Below are positions 1 through 8,668 of a stretch of DNA of 64,000 nucleotides, piece after piece. The notes under the pieces are model-generated. The model worked only from the letters and a program-made list of their open reading frames with translations. It did no database searches and was not told the DNA's origin. How positions within the stretch are numbered: position 1 is the stretch's first letter; every line of letters starts with the position of its first letter. The stretch comes from Nonomuraea sp. NBC_00507 (GTDB taxonomy: Bacteria; Actinomycetota; Actinomycetes; Streptosporangiales; Streptosporangiaceae). The position numbers were made by a program, and so were the translations under genes. Location: positions 8,742,001-8,806,000 of the forward strand of contig NZ_CP107853.1 of the NCBI RefSeq assembly GCF_036013525.1, written 5' to 3'.

Positions 1-2081
1 CGCTCGGCCATGAGCCCTTCGCGGAACGTCGTCAGCTCCTGCTCCCTGGCCGCCAGCCGGACGGCGGCCGTGGTGCGGGCCGTGCCGACCAACTCGTCGG
101 CCTGCTCGAACCGGTCCACCAGGCCGGCCAGCTCATCGGGGTCGAGCCGGAGCTGGGTGCAGCCGCTCGCCCAGTCGGCCAGGGCGGCGGCCAGGTCGCG
201 GGCGCGCTCGTCGCGGAGGCGTTCGGCCTGGTCGTGGGCCTGCTGGGCGGTGGCGAGGCCGTCTCTGGCCCGGTCACGGTCCTGCTCGGCGGCGGTGCGG
301 CGGTTGATGGCCTCCTCGTGGGTCAGGGCCGCGGCCCTGACCTCCCTGATCTGGGCGGCACGGCTGGTCACGGCGGCCCGCAGCAGCTCCCGCGCGCGGC
401 GCACGGCTTCCTCGCCGTCGCGCACGCTCTCCAGGGCGGCAGACGGCGGGGCGACTCCGAGTCGGTCGTCGCCGCCCGCCCCGGCGTCATCGCCGGCTCG
501 AGGCCTGCGCGCGGCTTCGGCATGAGGGCTTTCGGGGCCGGACATGGATCTCCCGGCGCCACCGCCCCGGCCACTTTCGTCGCGAGAGGCGCCCTGCGTG
601 GCGCGCTGGCCGGGAGACGCGGGCCGGTCGGCGCCCTCGTTGGGAGACGCGGCCCGGTCGGCGCCCTCGTTGGGAGACGCGTGCAGGTCGGCGCCCTCGT
701 TGGGAGACGCGGCCCGGTCGGCGCCCTCGTTGGGAGACGCGTGCAGGTCAGCGCCCTCGTTGGAAGACGCGGCCCGGCCGGTGCCCTCGTCGGGTGACGC
801 GGCCCGGCCGGCGCGCTCGCTCTCCTCATGAACCGCGAGCAGCCCCGCGCGTTCGGCCGCGTGGCGGGCTTCGGTGCGGGCGCGGTCGGCGAGCGCCGCG
901 GCCGTGCGGGCGGCCGCCTCGGCGTGCGCCGCCGCCTCCTGCTTGCCGGCCGCGGACCGGGCCGCCGTCCCCGCCTGGTCGCGGAGCCCGGCCGCCCTCT
1001 CGTGGGCGCTCTGCGCTTCGGTGCGGAGCCGGTGCAGGTCGCTGCCCGCCTTGTAAGCCTCGCTTTCCTTCAGCCCGTCGATCTGTGCGGCCAGCGCCAG
1101 CTCCTGGGCCTCCTCCTCCCCCAGGCGCGCCGTGGCGGCCAGCAGCTCGTCCTCGGCCTCCTTCAGAGCCTCTCGCTTGGCCTTGGCCTCGGCGGCGAGC
1201 GAGTCCATGGTGTAGCCGGCCGAGGTCACGGCGGCCGCCGCGGCGCGCAGGACGCGCTGGGCGTATCCGCGCTGCCGGGCGGCGAGCCGGTCGGCCTCCT
1301 CCACGTCCCGGTCGAGCAGGCGCAGCTCCTCGCGCTGCCGGTCGAGCCGCTCGAACCCCTCGGCGATCTCGTGGATCTCGCCCTCGCCGAGCGGCGGCAG
1401 GGCGCTGGACAGCAGGTCGGACAGCAGGCCGGGATCGAGACGTTCGGACAGCTTGGGGGTGCGGAGCTGGCGCAGGGCGGTGAGCAGCGAGTCGTAGCGC
1501 TGCTCGTTGAGTCCCCGGTAGAGCGTCTGGCGGACGACGGTGCGATAGGCGTCGGCGGACTCGTGGACCTTGCCGGTCGTGCCGAGCTCCTCGACGAGCT
1601 GCGCCTTGGTCAGGGGCTGGCCGCCTTCGCCGCTGACACGGATGCCGTCCGGCGTGTCGATGCGGGCTTCAGTCGTGAAATAGGTGACCGTGACGTTTTT
1701 GGTGTGGATGGTGGCCTGGAGGCGGGCGCCGCAGGTGAACCAGCGCCCGTCGGAGTGGCGGAACTCCAGCCACACGTAGCCGACCCGGGTGGTGCCGGTG
1801 GCGCCGTCGCCCATGAGGTTCCAGTGCATGGTGCGCTCGGTGCCGCCGAACGTGGACAGCCGGCTCGGCTTGAGGCTGGCGTCGAGCACGTAAGGGAGCA
1901 GCAGCTCCAGCACCTTCGACTTGCCGCTGCCGTTGGGCCCGCGCAGCAGCAGCCGGCCCCGGTGGAACTCGAACACCTCGTCGTAGTAGCGCCAGACGTT
2001 GAGGATCCCGGCGCGTACGGGCGTCCAGCGGCCCTCTCCCCCATGCCCGGCCCGGGCGGAGGTGAGCTCGGTGACTGTCAT
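1..2081 (-). CDS. jetC: Wadjet type II JetC, SMC-like ATPase (5' part)
   Basis: This is the N-terminal ~693 residues of a TIGR02680-type SMC/MukB-like ATPase, the motor of the Wadjet defence complex, which extrudes plasmid DNA loops before cleavage by JetD. A Walker A motif GPNGSGKS lies at residues 48-55, followed by a long charged Ala/Glu/Arg-rich coiled-coil region. The frame stays open to the window edge, so the C-terminal coil and Walker B head lie outside. ATG at 2081 overlaps the jetB stop (ATGA), indicating translational coupling. Residues ~425-494 hold ten-residue repeats (Ala-Ser-Pro-Asn-Glu-Gly-Ala-Asp then Arg-Ala or Leu-His), probably in the coiled coil or hinge. The family role is established; the identity rests on the Walker A context and the neighbouring jetA/jetB. 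Confidence 0.93.
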   Translation of the reverse strand, partial: MTVTELTSARAGHGGEGRWTPVRAGILNVWRYYDEVFEFHRGRLLLRGPNGSGKSKVLELLLPYVLDASLKPSRLSTFGGTERTMHWNLMGDGATGTTRVGYVWLEFRHSDGRWFTCGARLQATIHTKNVTVTYFTTEARIDTPDGIRVSGEGGQPLTKAQLVEELGTTGKVHESADAYRTVVRQTLYRGLNEQRYDSLLTALRQLRTPKLSERLDPGLLSDLLSSALPPLGEGEIHEIAEGFERLDRQREELRLLDRDVEEADRLAARQRGYAQRVLRAAAAAVTSAGYTMDSLAAEAKAKREALKEAEDELLAATARLGEEEAQELALAAQIDGLKESEAYKAGSDLHRLRTEAQSAHERAAGLRDQAGTAARSAAGKQEAAAHAEAAARTAAALADRARTEARHAAERAGLLAVHEESERAGRAASPDEGTGRAASSNEGADLHASPNEGADRAASPNEGADLHASPNEGADRAASPNEGADRPASPGQRATQGASRDESGRGGGAGRSMSGPESPHAEAARRPRAGDDAGAGGDDRLGVAPPSAALESVRDGEEAVRRARELLRAAVTSRAAQIREVRAAALTHEEAINRRTAAEQDRDRARDGLATAQQAHDQAERLRDERARDLAAALADWASGCTQLRLDPDELAGLVDRFEQADELVGTARTTAAVRLAAREQELTTFREGLMAE
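601..810 (-). repeat. 30-bp in-frame minisatellite inside jetC
   Basis: Seven head-to-tail 30-bp units. The four central units (631-750) alternate between two variants that differ at six positions (ggcccggtcg against gtgcaggtcg endings). The flanking units at 601-630, 751-780 and 781-810 are diverged. Read on the minus strand the array encodes ten-residue repeats with core ASPNEGAD. The period is a multiple of three, so copy changes keep jetC in frame. There are no unique spacers between units, so this is not a CRISPR array. Confidence 0.95.
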
Positions 2082-3277
2082 TCGTCCTCCACGAGGTCCG
2101 TGCCGCGATCGACCCGGTAGCGTGCGGCGGCCGGCAGGGCGGCGACCTGGTCACCGGTGCGGCGGGCCAGCCCGAACAGCATGAGCGCCTCCAGCGCGTC
2201 GGCGGCCAGCCGCGGCCCGCCGCCGTCCGACTGGTAGGCCTTGGCCCATTGGGGGAAGCGGCGCAGCAGGCCGGCGGCCTCGGCGTCGAGCCGCGCCGCG
2301 GTCACGGGCCCGGCGGAGACCAGCAGATCGAGCAGGAGGAGGGCGGCGACCTTGGCGTGGCTGGAGTCGTCGGGGAACCTGGCGTCCGTGGCGGTGGAGT
2401 CGGAGTCGACGAGCAGAAAACCCTCCGCGCGTTCCTCCAGCACGAAACCCGCCTCCTCGGCGGCGCGGCGGATGATCTGGCGGCCGGTGAGCGAGGCCGC
2501 GTACGCGGACTGGGCGGGCGTCAGCTCCTCGCGGTAGACGACGGGCTCGTCGAGCAGGCGGCGGATGATCGAGTGCCTGGCCCACAGGTTACGCTGGGTC
2601 TCGGTGGGCTCGTCGCCGCCGTAGCGGGTCTCCGCGGTGAGCGCGGCGAGGTCGGCGCCCTGTCCCGCCGCCGCGATCCGGGACGGGGGCACCGGCGCGG
2701 CCAGCAGCCTGATCACGCGGGTGGTGTCGACCCGGTAGAGCACTTTGGCGTCCTCGTCGTCCAGGTAGGAGTCGGTCGTCCCGTCCATCGCCGTGACGGC
2801 GCCGTAGTGCTCGAGCAGTTTGAGCGCGTCCACGAAAGCCGCCCTCTCCTCGCCCCTGACCGGGTCGAACGCCGGCACCTCCGGCTCGACCCCGGCCGCC
2901 TGCACCACGCGCTGGGCCAGCATCCCGATCGTGGTGACCGGTGAGGTGAGCAGCTCGGCCGCGCACAGGCACAGCAGCGTGTAGCGGCGGCGGTCGAACG
3001 GCGCCCGCGTCGTGCGCCGCCGCCGGGCGGGCCGGGTCGCGCTCGCCTCGGACCTGACCTTGACCAGGCGGGCGTAGCCCTGACGCGGCTCCACGACCAG
3101 CCGCCACCCGCAGAAGTAGTCGAACCACTGGGTGAGCGGCTGCCGCCGTTTCCTGATCAGGTCGAACGCGGCCGGATCGTCGTGCAGGGACACCAGCGGC
3201 CGGCCGAGGAGCGTCCTGATCGCCCGCGCGATCTCCTCCTTCTCGGCCCGGACGAGCTGGTTGGCGAGAGTGCTCAC
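2078..3277 (-). CDS. jetB: Wadjet type II JetB (DUF2398/TIGR02678)
   Basis: A 399-residue protein of the DUF2398/TIGR02678 family, the kite-like subunit (MukE analogue) that bridges the kleisin JetA and the ATPase JetC. Family landmarks visible are the N-terminal AIRTLLGRPLVS segment, the QPLTQWFDYFCGWRL stretch near residues 48-62 and a winged-helix-like C-terminal half. The start is GTG at 3277, which overlaps the jetA stop (GTGA, 3274-3277). The end overlaps the jetC start by four bases. The three genes are therefore one translationally coupled operon. It has no enzymatic motif, consistent with a structural role. Confidence 0.92.
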   Translation of the reverse strand: MSTLANQLVRAEKEEIARAIRTLLGRPLVSLHDDPAAFDLIRKRRQPLTQWFDYFCGWRLVVEPRQGYARLVKVRSEASATRPARRRRTTRAPFDRRRYTLLCLCAAELLTSPVTTIGMLAQRVVQAAGVEPEVPAFDPVRGEERAAFVDALKLLEHYGAVTAMDGTTDSYLDDEDAKVLYRVDTTRVIRLLAAPVPPSRIAAAGQGADLAALTAETRYGGDEPTETQRNLWARHSIIRRLLDEPVVYREELTPAQSAYAASLTGRQIIRRAAEEAGFVLEERAEGFLLVDSDSTATDARFPDDSSHAKVAALLLLDLLVSAGPVTAARLDAEAAGLLRRFPQWAKAYQSDGGGPRLAADALEALMLFGLARRTGDQVAALPAAARYRVDRGTDLVEDE

Positions 3278-4818
3278 GCGCCCACCGCCCCGGCGCGCGC
3301 GCCCAGTCTGAGCGAGCGGATGTCGATGAGGTAGTCGGGCCCCCTGAACCATCCCTCCGAGGTGCGCACAACGGCGACCGCCCCGTCCTCCGGGGCCCGG
3401 AGCATGATCTCCACCCGCCCGTCCGAGGTCACGGCCCGCCGGAACCCGGTCGAGTCCGGCCGCTCGGCCAGGGCCCGCCCCAGCAGGTCGAGCAGCCGCC
3501 CGAAGGTGTCGTGGTCGAGCTCCCCCAGCTGCGACAGCCGCATCGCCCCGGTCGTGGCGAGCGCCGACCAGGCGGCTTCCAGCTCGGCCCGCTCCTTTTC
3601 CGCCCTGGCCCGCCGCTCGGCCCGCAAGGCCACCACGTCACGCACTCTCCCCGTGCGGCCCATCCGCTCGGTGCGTCCCCGCGACCGCAGCAATGCCGAC
3701 ACCTCGACCGGCTCCGCCTCCGCCCACGGCACTCCGGCCGGGATGAGCTCGGCATCGGCGTGACCGAGATGCGCGTGCCTGGCCGGCCCGAGCCCGAAGG
3801 CCGCGTCCCACAGCCGGTGCGCGTCCTCCTCGCCGGCCGCCGTGGCGAACCAGCGGGCCAGGGTGCGGAAGTCGGCCGCGGCGCTGGAGGAGCGCCGGCG
3901 CGAGTCGGTGATCCGGTCGAGCACCTGCAGCAACGACACGATGGCCCGCCGCGCCACATGGTGCAGCTGCCGCACCCGCGGAACGCCGCCGTCTTCGGGG
4001 GCGAACCAGAGCCGCAGCCCCTCCCACCGCGCCGCCCGGACCGCCAGCCACGGCGTGGCGTGATCGACCCCTGGCATCGCCGGCAGGTCGGCCCCGTCGA
4101 GCGCCCGCGCGTGCACCACGCTCACTCCGTGCCGGGCGACCCCGCTCAATGCGGCGGCGATGACGTCCGCCCGCTGCTCCAGATTGGTCACGAACTCCTG
4201 CAGATAGGCCACCGTGGCGGCTTTGACCTCGTGGAACGTCGTGAGATCCGTCCCCTCGACGCGCAGCAGCCGCTGCAGCTCCCCGTTGAACTGCTTGGTG
4301 TTGGTGCGCAGCCCGTCCAGATGCGCCTCGAGCTCCTGCAGGCTGGTGAAGATGCGCCGGTTACGGCTCGGGTCGGGGTCCCCAAGGAGCTCTTCGAGCT
4401 CCCCCAGCCGGTCGGCGATGGCATCGAGCACCGCGGTCTGCAGCGCCCCCGCCGAGGCCAGCATCGCCATCGCGTGCTGCACTCCGGCGAACGCCGCCTC
4501 GCCGCGCTTGGTCAGCGAATATTGCAGGTTTTTCCGCTCGTACTCCTCGGCCGTGGCGAAGCTGCCGGCGTGATTGAAGATCACGTCCAGCAGCCGCCAT
4601 CCCACGAGCTGCTTGAGCGTGCCGGCCAGATCCTGCTCAGTGATCGGCGCGTACCACCCCACGCCCCGTAGCCGCTCCCGCACCTCGTCAAGGGTGAGCG
4701 CCGTCTCCAGCCGCTCGTTGGCCTCCCCGAAGGCGTAGAGCACGGCGGTATGCAGATCCGCCCTCTCCGTGGTGGTGAACCGGAACATCTCCGGCGGCAC
4801 TCGCGGCAGCTCGGCCAT
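3274..4818 (-). CDS. jetA: Wadjet type II JetA (DUF2397/TIGR02677)
   Basis: A 514-residue protein of the DUF2397/TIGR02677 family, the kleisin-like subunit (MukF analogue) of type II Wadjet. The N-terminal region (residues ~10-110) reads as a winged helix that starts PPEMFRFTTTERADLHTAVLYAF, typical of the family. The middle (~140-340) is helical, and the C-terminal region has a charged RAERRARAEKERAELEAA helix. ATG at 4818 is preceded by a GGAGGGGAG Shine-Dalgarno region. It is the first gene of jetABC. The nuclease gene jetD is expected beyond the left edge, so the system cannot be called complete from this window. Confidence 0.93.
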   Translation of the reverse strand: MAELPRVPPEMFRFTTTERADLHTAVLYAFGEANERLETALTLDEVRERLRGVGWYAPITEQDLAGTLKQLVGWRLLDVIFNHAGSFATAEEYERKNLQYSLTKRGEAAFAGVQHAMAMLASAGALQTAVLDAIADRLGELEELLGDPDPSRNRRIFTSLQELEAHLDGLRTNTKQFNGELQRLLRVEGTDLTTFHEVKAATVAYLQEFVTNLEQRADVIAAALSGVARHGVSVVHARALDGADLPAMPGVDHATPWLAVRAARWEGLRLWFAPEDGGVPRVRQLHHVARRAIVSLLQVLDRITDSRRRSSSAAADFRTLARWFATAAGEEDAHRLWDAAFGLGPARHAHLGHADAELIPAGVPWAEAEPVEVSALLRSRGRTERMGRTGRVRDVVALRAERRARAEKERAELEAAWSALATTGAMRLSQLGELDHDTFGRLLDLLGRALAERPDSTGFRRAVTSDGRVEIMLRAPEDGAVAVVRTSEGWFRGPDYLIDIRSLRLGARAGAVGA

Positions 4819-4850
4819 CGCTCTGCTCCCCTCCTCATGCTTCCCGCCAT

Positions 4851-4895
4851 CGCAAACCGTAGCGGGGAACGCCGACAGGACGGCCGCGGTTTGCG
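4851..4895. promoter_or_regulatory. Inverted repeat upstream of jetA
   Basis: A perfect 9-bp inverted repeat CGCAAACCG (4851-4859) / CGGTTTGCG (4887-4895) with a 27-bp spacer, 33 bp upstream of the jetA start. Its position between the divergent jetA and SRPBCC genes suggests an operator or promoter element. No regulator is encoded next to it, so the binding protein is unknown. Confidence 0.4.
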
Positions 4896-4958
4896 TTCAG
4901 ATCACACGGGTACGGCGCCACCATTGGCCCGGGCCGGGCGATGAGAAGGGGGACGGAC

Positions 4959-5378
4959 GTGGCTGAGTTCGAGGCGACGCGCGGGATGCCGGCCACCAGC
5001 ACGATCGTGTACGGCGTCGCGTCCGACGTCGCGGTCATGGACCGCTGGCTGCCCCGGGGCCTGCACGTCACCGACGCCGGCCCCGGCACGGTCGAGGCGG
5101 ACGGCGACCTGGTGCCCGGCGAGGGAACGCACGAGGGGCTGTTCCGCGCCTCGGAGGACCAGCTGCGGGTGGAGTGGGGCGGCCGTGACCACCCCGACTA
5201 CGCCGGCTGGCTGCAGGTGGCGGACTCGGCGAGCGGGACCAGCGAGGTGACCGTCCACATTTCCCTGCTCGACGAACCGGACTCGGGACCCCGGGCGGAC
5301 GAGGTCCGCGAGCTGCTCGACCGCTCCCTCGACCGCCTGGCCGACGAGGTGGCCCACCGCGTCCAGGGAGCCGGCTGA
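4959..5378 (+). CDS. SRPBCC/polyketide-cyclase-like protein
   Basis: A 139-residue START/SRPBCC-type protein. The pattern of short beta strands (VYGVASDVAVMDRWLP, GTVEADGDLV, DQLRVEWGG, SEVTVHISLLD) followed by a long C-terminal helix (RADEVRELLDRSLDRLADEVAHRV) is that of small ligand-binding SRPBCC proteins of actinomycetes. GTG at 4959 is preferred over the in-frame ATG at 4941 because AAGGGGGA at 4947-4954 is placed as its ribosome binding site. The ligand cannot be deduced. It is transcribed away from the Wadjet operon, and no functional link is implied. Confidence 0.7.
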   Translation: MAEFEATRGMPATSTIVYGVASDVAVMDRWLPRGLHVTDAGPGTVEADGDLVPGEGTHEGLFRASEDQLRVEWGGRDHPDYAGWLQVADSASGTSEVTVHISLLDEPDSGPRADEVRELLDRSLDRLADEVAHRVQGAG

Positions 5379-5448
5379 CGCGCCGCCCGATCGAGCGGGA
5401 TTCGGTAAGCCCCCACCACCGCTCGTCCTGATTCGGTACCGTCGTCCC

Positions 5449-6498
5449 GTGCTCACCGGATCACAGGACACGGCCCTCATCGTCATCCGCGGCAACTCCG
5501 GTTCGGGCAAATCCACCGTGGCACACGCCGTGCGGGAGGCCTACGGCCGCCGGGGCATGGCCGTGATCAGCCAAGACGTGGTCCGTCGCGACATACTCCG
5601 CGAGCTGGACCGGCCGGGCGGTGTGAACATCGGCCTCCTGGACGTGATGTGCCGGCACGCCCTGGACGCCGGCTACCACGTGATCTTGGAAGGCATCCTC
5701 GCCGGCAGCCGTTACGGGCAGACGCTGCAGGCGTTGTGCCGCGACCATCGCGGCAGGACGCTCTGCTACTACCTCGACGTCTCCTGGGAGGAGACGCTGC
5801 GCCGGCACGAGACCCGGCCGCAGCGCGCCCGGTTCGGCCCGGAGGAGATGCTGCAGTGGTATGTCAAGGGGGACGTCCTGCCGGACGTGCACGAGACGAT
5901 CATCGGCGAGAGCAGCCCACTGGAGGAGATCGTCCAGCTGATCCTGCAGGAGGCCGGGCTGCTGGTCGATGAGACGGTCCGATCGGCGTCCGCGCAGGCG
6001 ACGGCCACGCCCCAGGAGGGCCTGCCGGACCGGCCGGCCATCGGCAGGATGACCACCATGGGCGAGCAGCGACAGCAACCCTTGGTCGACGAGTCGATCG
6101 CGATCGTCGCCCCGGCACGGGACGTGTGGCAGGCGCTGGTCATCGCCGAGATCCGTGCCGGCTGGTGGGGTCACCTCGACCTCGACGCGACCGCCGGCGG
6201 ACGGTTCGAGGAGCGCTGGACCGACGACGACGGGCGACAGGCGCGCACGAGCGGAAAGGTGATCGAGGTCGTCGCCGATCATCTGCTGGTGTTGTCGTGG
6301 GCGGACGAGGGCTGGCCCGCCGCGACCCGGGCCGAGATCCAGCTCACGGAGATCGGCGGCTCCACGATGGTCCGGATCCTGCACACGGGCTGGGGGGCGC
6401 TGCCGGACGGCGCGGCCCTGGCCGCGCAGCACCGCGCGGGCTGGCTGATGCATCTCGCCGACCTCCGCCGCTACGTCGAGGACAGCGCCGTCTTCTAG
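5449..6498 (+). CDS. P-loop kinase fused to AHSA1/SRPBCC domain
   Basis: A 349-residue two-domain protein. Residues ~8-165 form an AAA_33/zeta-like P-loop kinase with Walker A GNSGSGKST (15-23), an SQD..R.D segment (~41-50) and an arginine-rich lid (HETRPQRARF). Residues ~205-345 are an AHSA1/SRPBCC domain of the activator-of-Hsp90 type (IVAPARDVWQAL, GWWGHLDLDATAGGRFEERW). A ~35-residue polar linker joins them. The start is GTG at 5449 with TACCGT at 5437-5442 at the spacing expected of a leaderless promoter. In-frame ATGs at 6049 and 6058 sit just before the second domain, so it could once have been, or still be, made separately. The substrate is unknown. Confidence 0.8.
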   Translation: MLTGSQDTALIVIRGNSGSGKSTVAHAVREAYGRRGMAVISQDVVRRDILRELDRPGGVNIGLLDVMCRHALDAGYHVILEGILAGSRYGQTLQALCRDHRGRTLCYYLDVSWEETLRRHETRPQRARFGPEEMLQWYVKGDVLPDVHETIIGESSPLEEIVQLILQEAGLLVDETVRSASAQATATPQEGLPDRPAIGRMTTMGEQRQQPLVDESIAIVAPARDVWQALVIAEIRAGWWGHLDLDATAGGRFEERWTDDDGRQARTSGKVIEVVADHLLVLSWADEGWPAATRAEIQLTEIGGSTMVRILHTGWGALPDGAALAAQHRAGWLMHLADLRRYVEDSAVF

Positions 6499-6499
6499 G

Positions 6500-8632
6500 T
6501 CAGGACTCCAGGGCCAGGGACAGGCGGCGCGCCAGGCCTGTGTTGCGGCGGTGGCCCACCCGGTGCACCGCCAGCTCCAGCGCCTCACGCTGCCCCACCA
6601 GCACCACCCAGGCCTTGGCCCGGGTCACCAGCGTGTAGAGGAGCTTGCGGCGCAGCATGATCCCGCCGGACTCGGCGACGATCGGCGCGACCACGAACGG
6701 GTATTCGCTGCCCTGCGAACGGTGCACGCTGATCGCGTAGGCGTGGGTCAGATCGTCGAGCTCGTCGAACCCGTAGTGCACGCTCTCCCCGTCGTCGGTC
6801 CTGATGGTGATCGTGCGCTCGGCCGGCACCACGTCCGTGACCGTCCCGGTCTCGCCGTTGAAGACGCCCTTGTCGTAGTTGTTGCGGATCGGCATGACCC
6901 GGTCGCCCACCCGGAACACGGTCGCCCCCGACCAGTGCTCGGGCTTGTCGTCGGCGGCCGGGTTGAGCTGGTCCTGGATGAGCCGCCCGAGCGCGGTGGC
7001 GCCCGTCTCGCCCTTGCGCATCGGGCACAGCACCTGCACCTGGCCGGGCTCGACGCCTTGTTTGCGCGGGATCGCGACCATGGCCAGGTGGGCGACGCGC
7101 CGGGCGACCTGCTCGGGATCGTCCAGCTCTTCGAACCAGAACCCGCCCCGTCCCGGCGTCGCCGGCATGCGGCCGGCGCGGATGCGGTAGGCGGCGTCGA
7201 TGATGCCGCTGCCGCCCGACTGGCGGAAGACGTGGGTGAGCTGGACCCGCGCGATCTCCGGTACCCGCAGCAGGTCGGCCAGCACGTCGCCGGCCCCGAT
7301 GCTGGGCAGCTGGTCGCTGTCGCCGATGAGCAGCAGGTGGCTGCCCGCCGGGACGGCGGCGGCCAGCCGGGTGGCCAGGTGCAGGTCGAGCATGGACGCC
7401 TCGTCGACGACGATGAGGTCGGCCTGCGACGGCCGCTCGTCGAAGAGCGTCTCCGGGTCCGGGTCGGGCTGCTGGGCGAGCATGCGGTGCACGGTCATGG
7501 CCGGCAGCCCGGTCAGCTCGGACAGGCGTTTGGCCGCCTTGCCGGTCGGGGCGGTGAGGGTGACCGTGCCGCCTCCCGCCCTGACGATGGTCGCGATGGC
7601 CTTCACCGTGTGGCTCTTGCCGCACCCGGGTCCGCCGGTGATGATCGAAACGGTGCTGGTCAGCGCCATGGTGACGGCCGCGCGCTGATCGTCGTGCAGC
7701 GTGGGGTCCTCGTGGAAGGAGCGCAACGGCAGCGTCGAACGCGCCTGCGCCAGCCGTGCCAGCTGGGCGGCGAGCGCGCCCTCGCGGGCGTGCACGTGCT
7801 TGGCGTAGGCGACCATCTGCCCCGGCTGGTCCGGCGAGGTCTCGACGACCAGCCGGCGCTCGGCGACGAGCGCGTCCAGCATCGGCCGCACCAGGTCCTG
7901 CTCCTGCTCGATCAGCTCCGCCGCCTGAGCGACCAGCGTGGGCACCGGCAGATAACAGTGCCCGTCGCGGGTGGCGGCCGCCTCCAGCCGGTCGAGCAGC
8001 GCCGCCTTGACCCGCTGGGGGCTGCGCTCGGGCACGCCTGCCTGCAGCGCGATCCGGTCGGCGATACGGAAGGCGATGCCCCTCACCCGCCCGATCAGCC
8101 TGTAGGGGTCCGTGGCGAGCACCTCGTCGGCGTCCTGCCCGAACGCCTGGTAGATCTTGGCCGCGAGCAGCGGGCTGACCCCGAGCCCCTGCAGCGTCAC
8201 CATCAGCGCGGCGATCGCCTTCTGCTCGCGCCACGCCTCGACGATCTGCGCCTGCCGCAGCGGCCCGATGTTGACGACCTCGGTGAGCCGCTGTGGCTCG
8301 GTGTCGATGACCTTGAGCGTGGCCTCGCCGAAGTGGTCGACGATCGCGTACGCCAGCCGCGGCCCGATCCCCCTGACCAGCCCCGACCCCAGGTAGATGC
8401 GGATCGCCCGCACCGACGACGGCGTCACCCGCTCACAGCCGGTGACCGCGAACCGCCGGCCATAACGCGGATGCCGGCTCCAGTCGCCGAAGATCCGCAG
8501 CGTCTCGCCCGGCTGCACCCCGGCCAGGGCCCGTCCCGTGGCCACGAAGTCGGCCATGCCGTCGGCGCTCATGCGCGCGACGGTGTATTCGTCCTCCCGG
8601 ACGTAGACGAGCTGCTCGACCGACGCCTCCAC
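6500..8632 (-). CDS. recD2: RecD2-type DNA helicase
   Basis: A superfamily 1B 5'-3' helicase of the RecD2 (RecD-like, RecBC-independent) family, of ~710 residues, close to the usual 700-750. An N-terminal OB/helix-hairpin-helix region precedes Walker A GGPGCGKSHT (~residues 333-342), Walker B DEASMLD, a QLPSIGAGDVL motif and the C-terminal UvrD-like AYAISVHRSQGSEYP and LLYTLVTRAK motifs. The start is uncertain: GTG at 8632 gives the usual family N-terminus (VEASVEQLVYV), while an in-frame TTG at 8662 would add ten residues. The stop is one base from the stop of the convergent kinase-AHSA1 gene. It lies closely downstream of the erythromycin-esterase gene and may be cotranscribed. Confidence 0.93.
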   Translation of the reverse strand: MEASVEQLVYVREDEYTVARMSADGMADFVATGRALAGVQPGETLRIFGDWSRHPRYGRRFAVTGCERVTPSSVRAIRIYLGSGLVRGIGPRLAYAIVDHFGEATLKVIDTEPQRLTEVVNIGPLRQAQIVEAWREQKAIAALMVTLQGLGVSPLLAAKIYQAFGQDADEVLATDPYRLIGRVRGIAFRIADRIALQAGVPERSPQRVKAALLDRLEAAATRDGHCYLPVPTLVAQAAELIEQEQDLVRPMLDALVAERRLVVETSPDQPGQMVAYAKHVHAREGALAAQLARLAQARSTLPLRSFHEDPTLHDDQRAAVTMALTSTVSIITGGPGCGKSHTVKAIATIVRAGGGTVTLTAPTGKAAKRLSELTGLPAMTVHRMLAQQPDPDPETLFDERPSQADLIVVDEASMLDLHLATRLAAAVPAGSHLLLIGDSDQLPSIGAGDVLADLLRVPEIARVQLTHVFRQSGGSGIIDAAYRIRAGRMPATPGRGGFWFEELDDPEQVARRVAHLAMVAIPRKQGVEPGQVQVLCPMRKGETGATALGRLIQDQLNPAADDKPEHWSGATVFRVGDRVMPIRNNYDKGVFNGETGTVTDVVPAERTITIRTDDGESVHYGFDELDDLTHAYAISVHRSQGSEYPFVVAPIVAESGGIMLRRKLLYTLVTRAKAWVVLVGQREALELAVHRVGHRRNTGLARRLSLALES

Positions 8633-8668
8633 AGCAGAGATCAAACCACCCGCGACCGACAAACGGCA

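Noticed and set aside
601..810. Possible CRISPR array
   Set aside because: Units are contiguous 30-bp repeats with no unique spacers, lie in frame inside jetC, and no cas gene is present.
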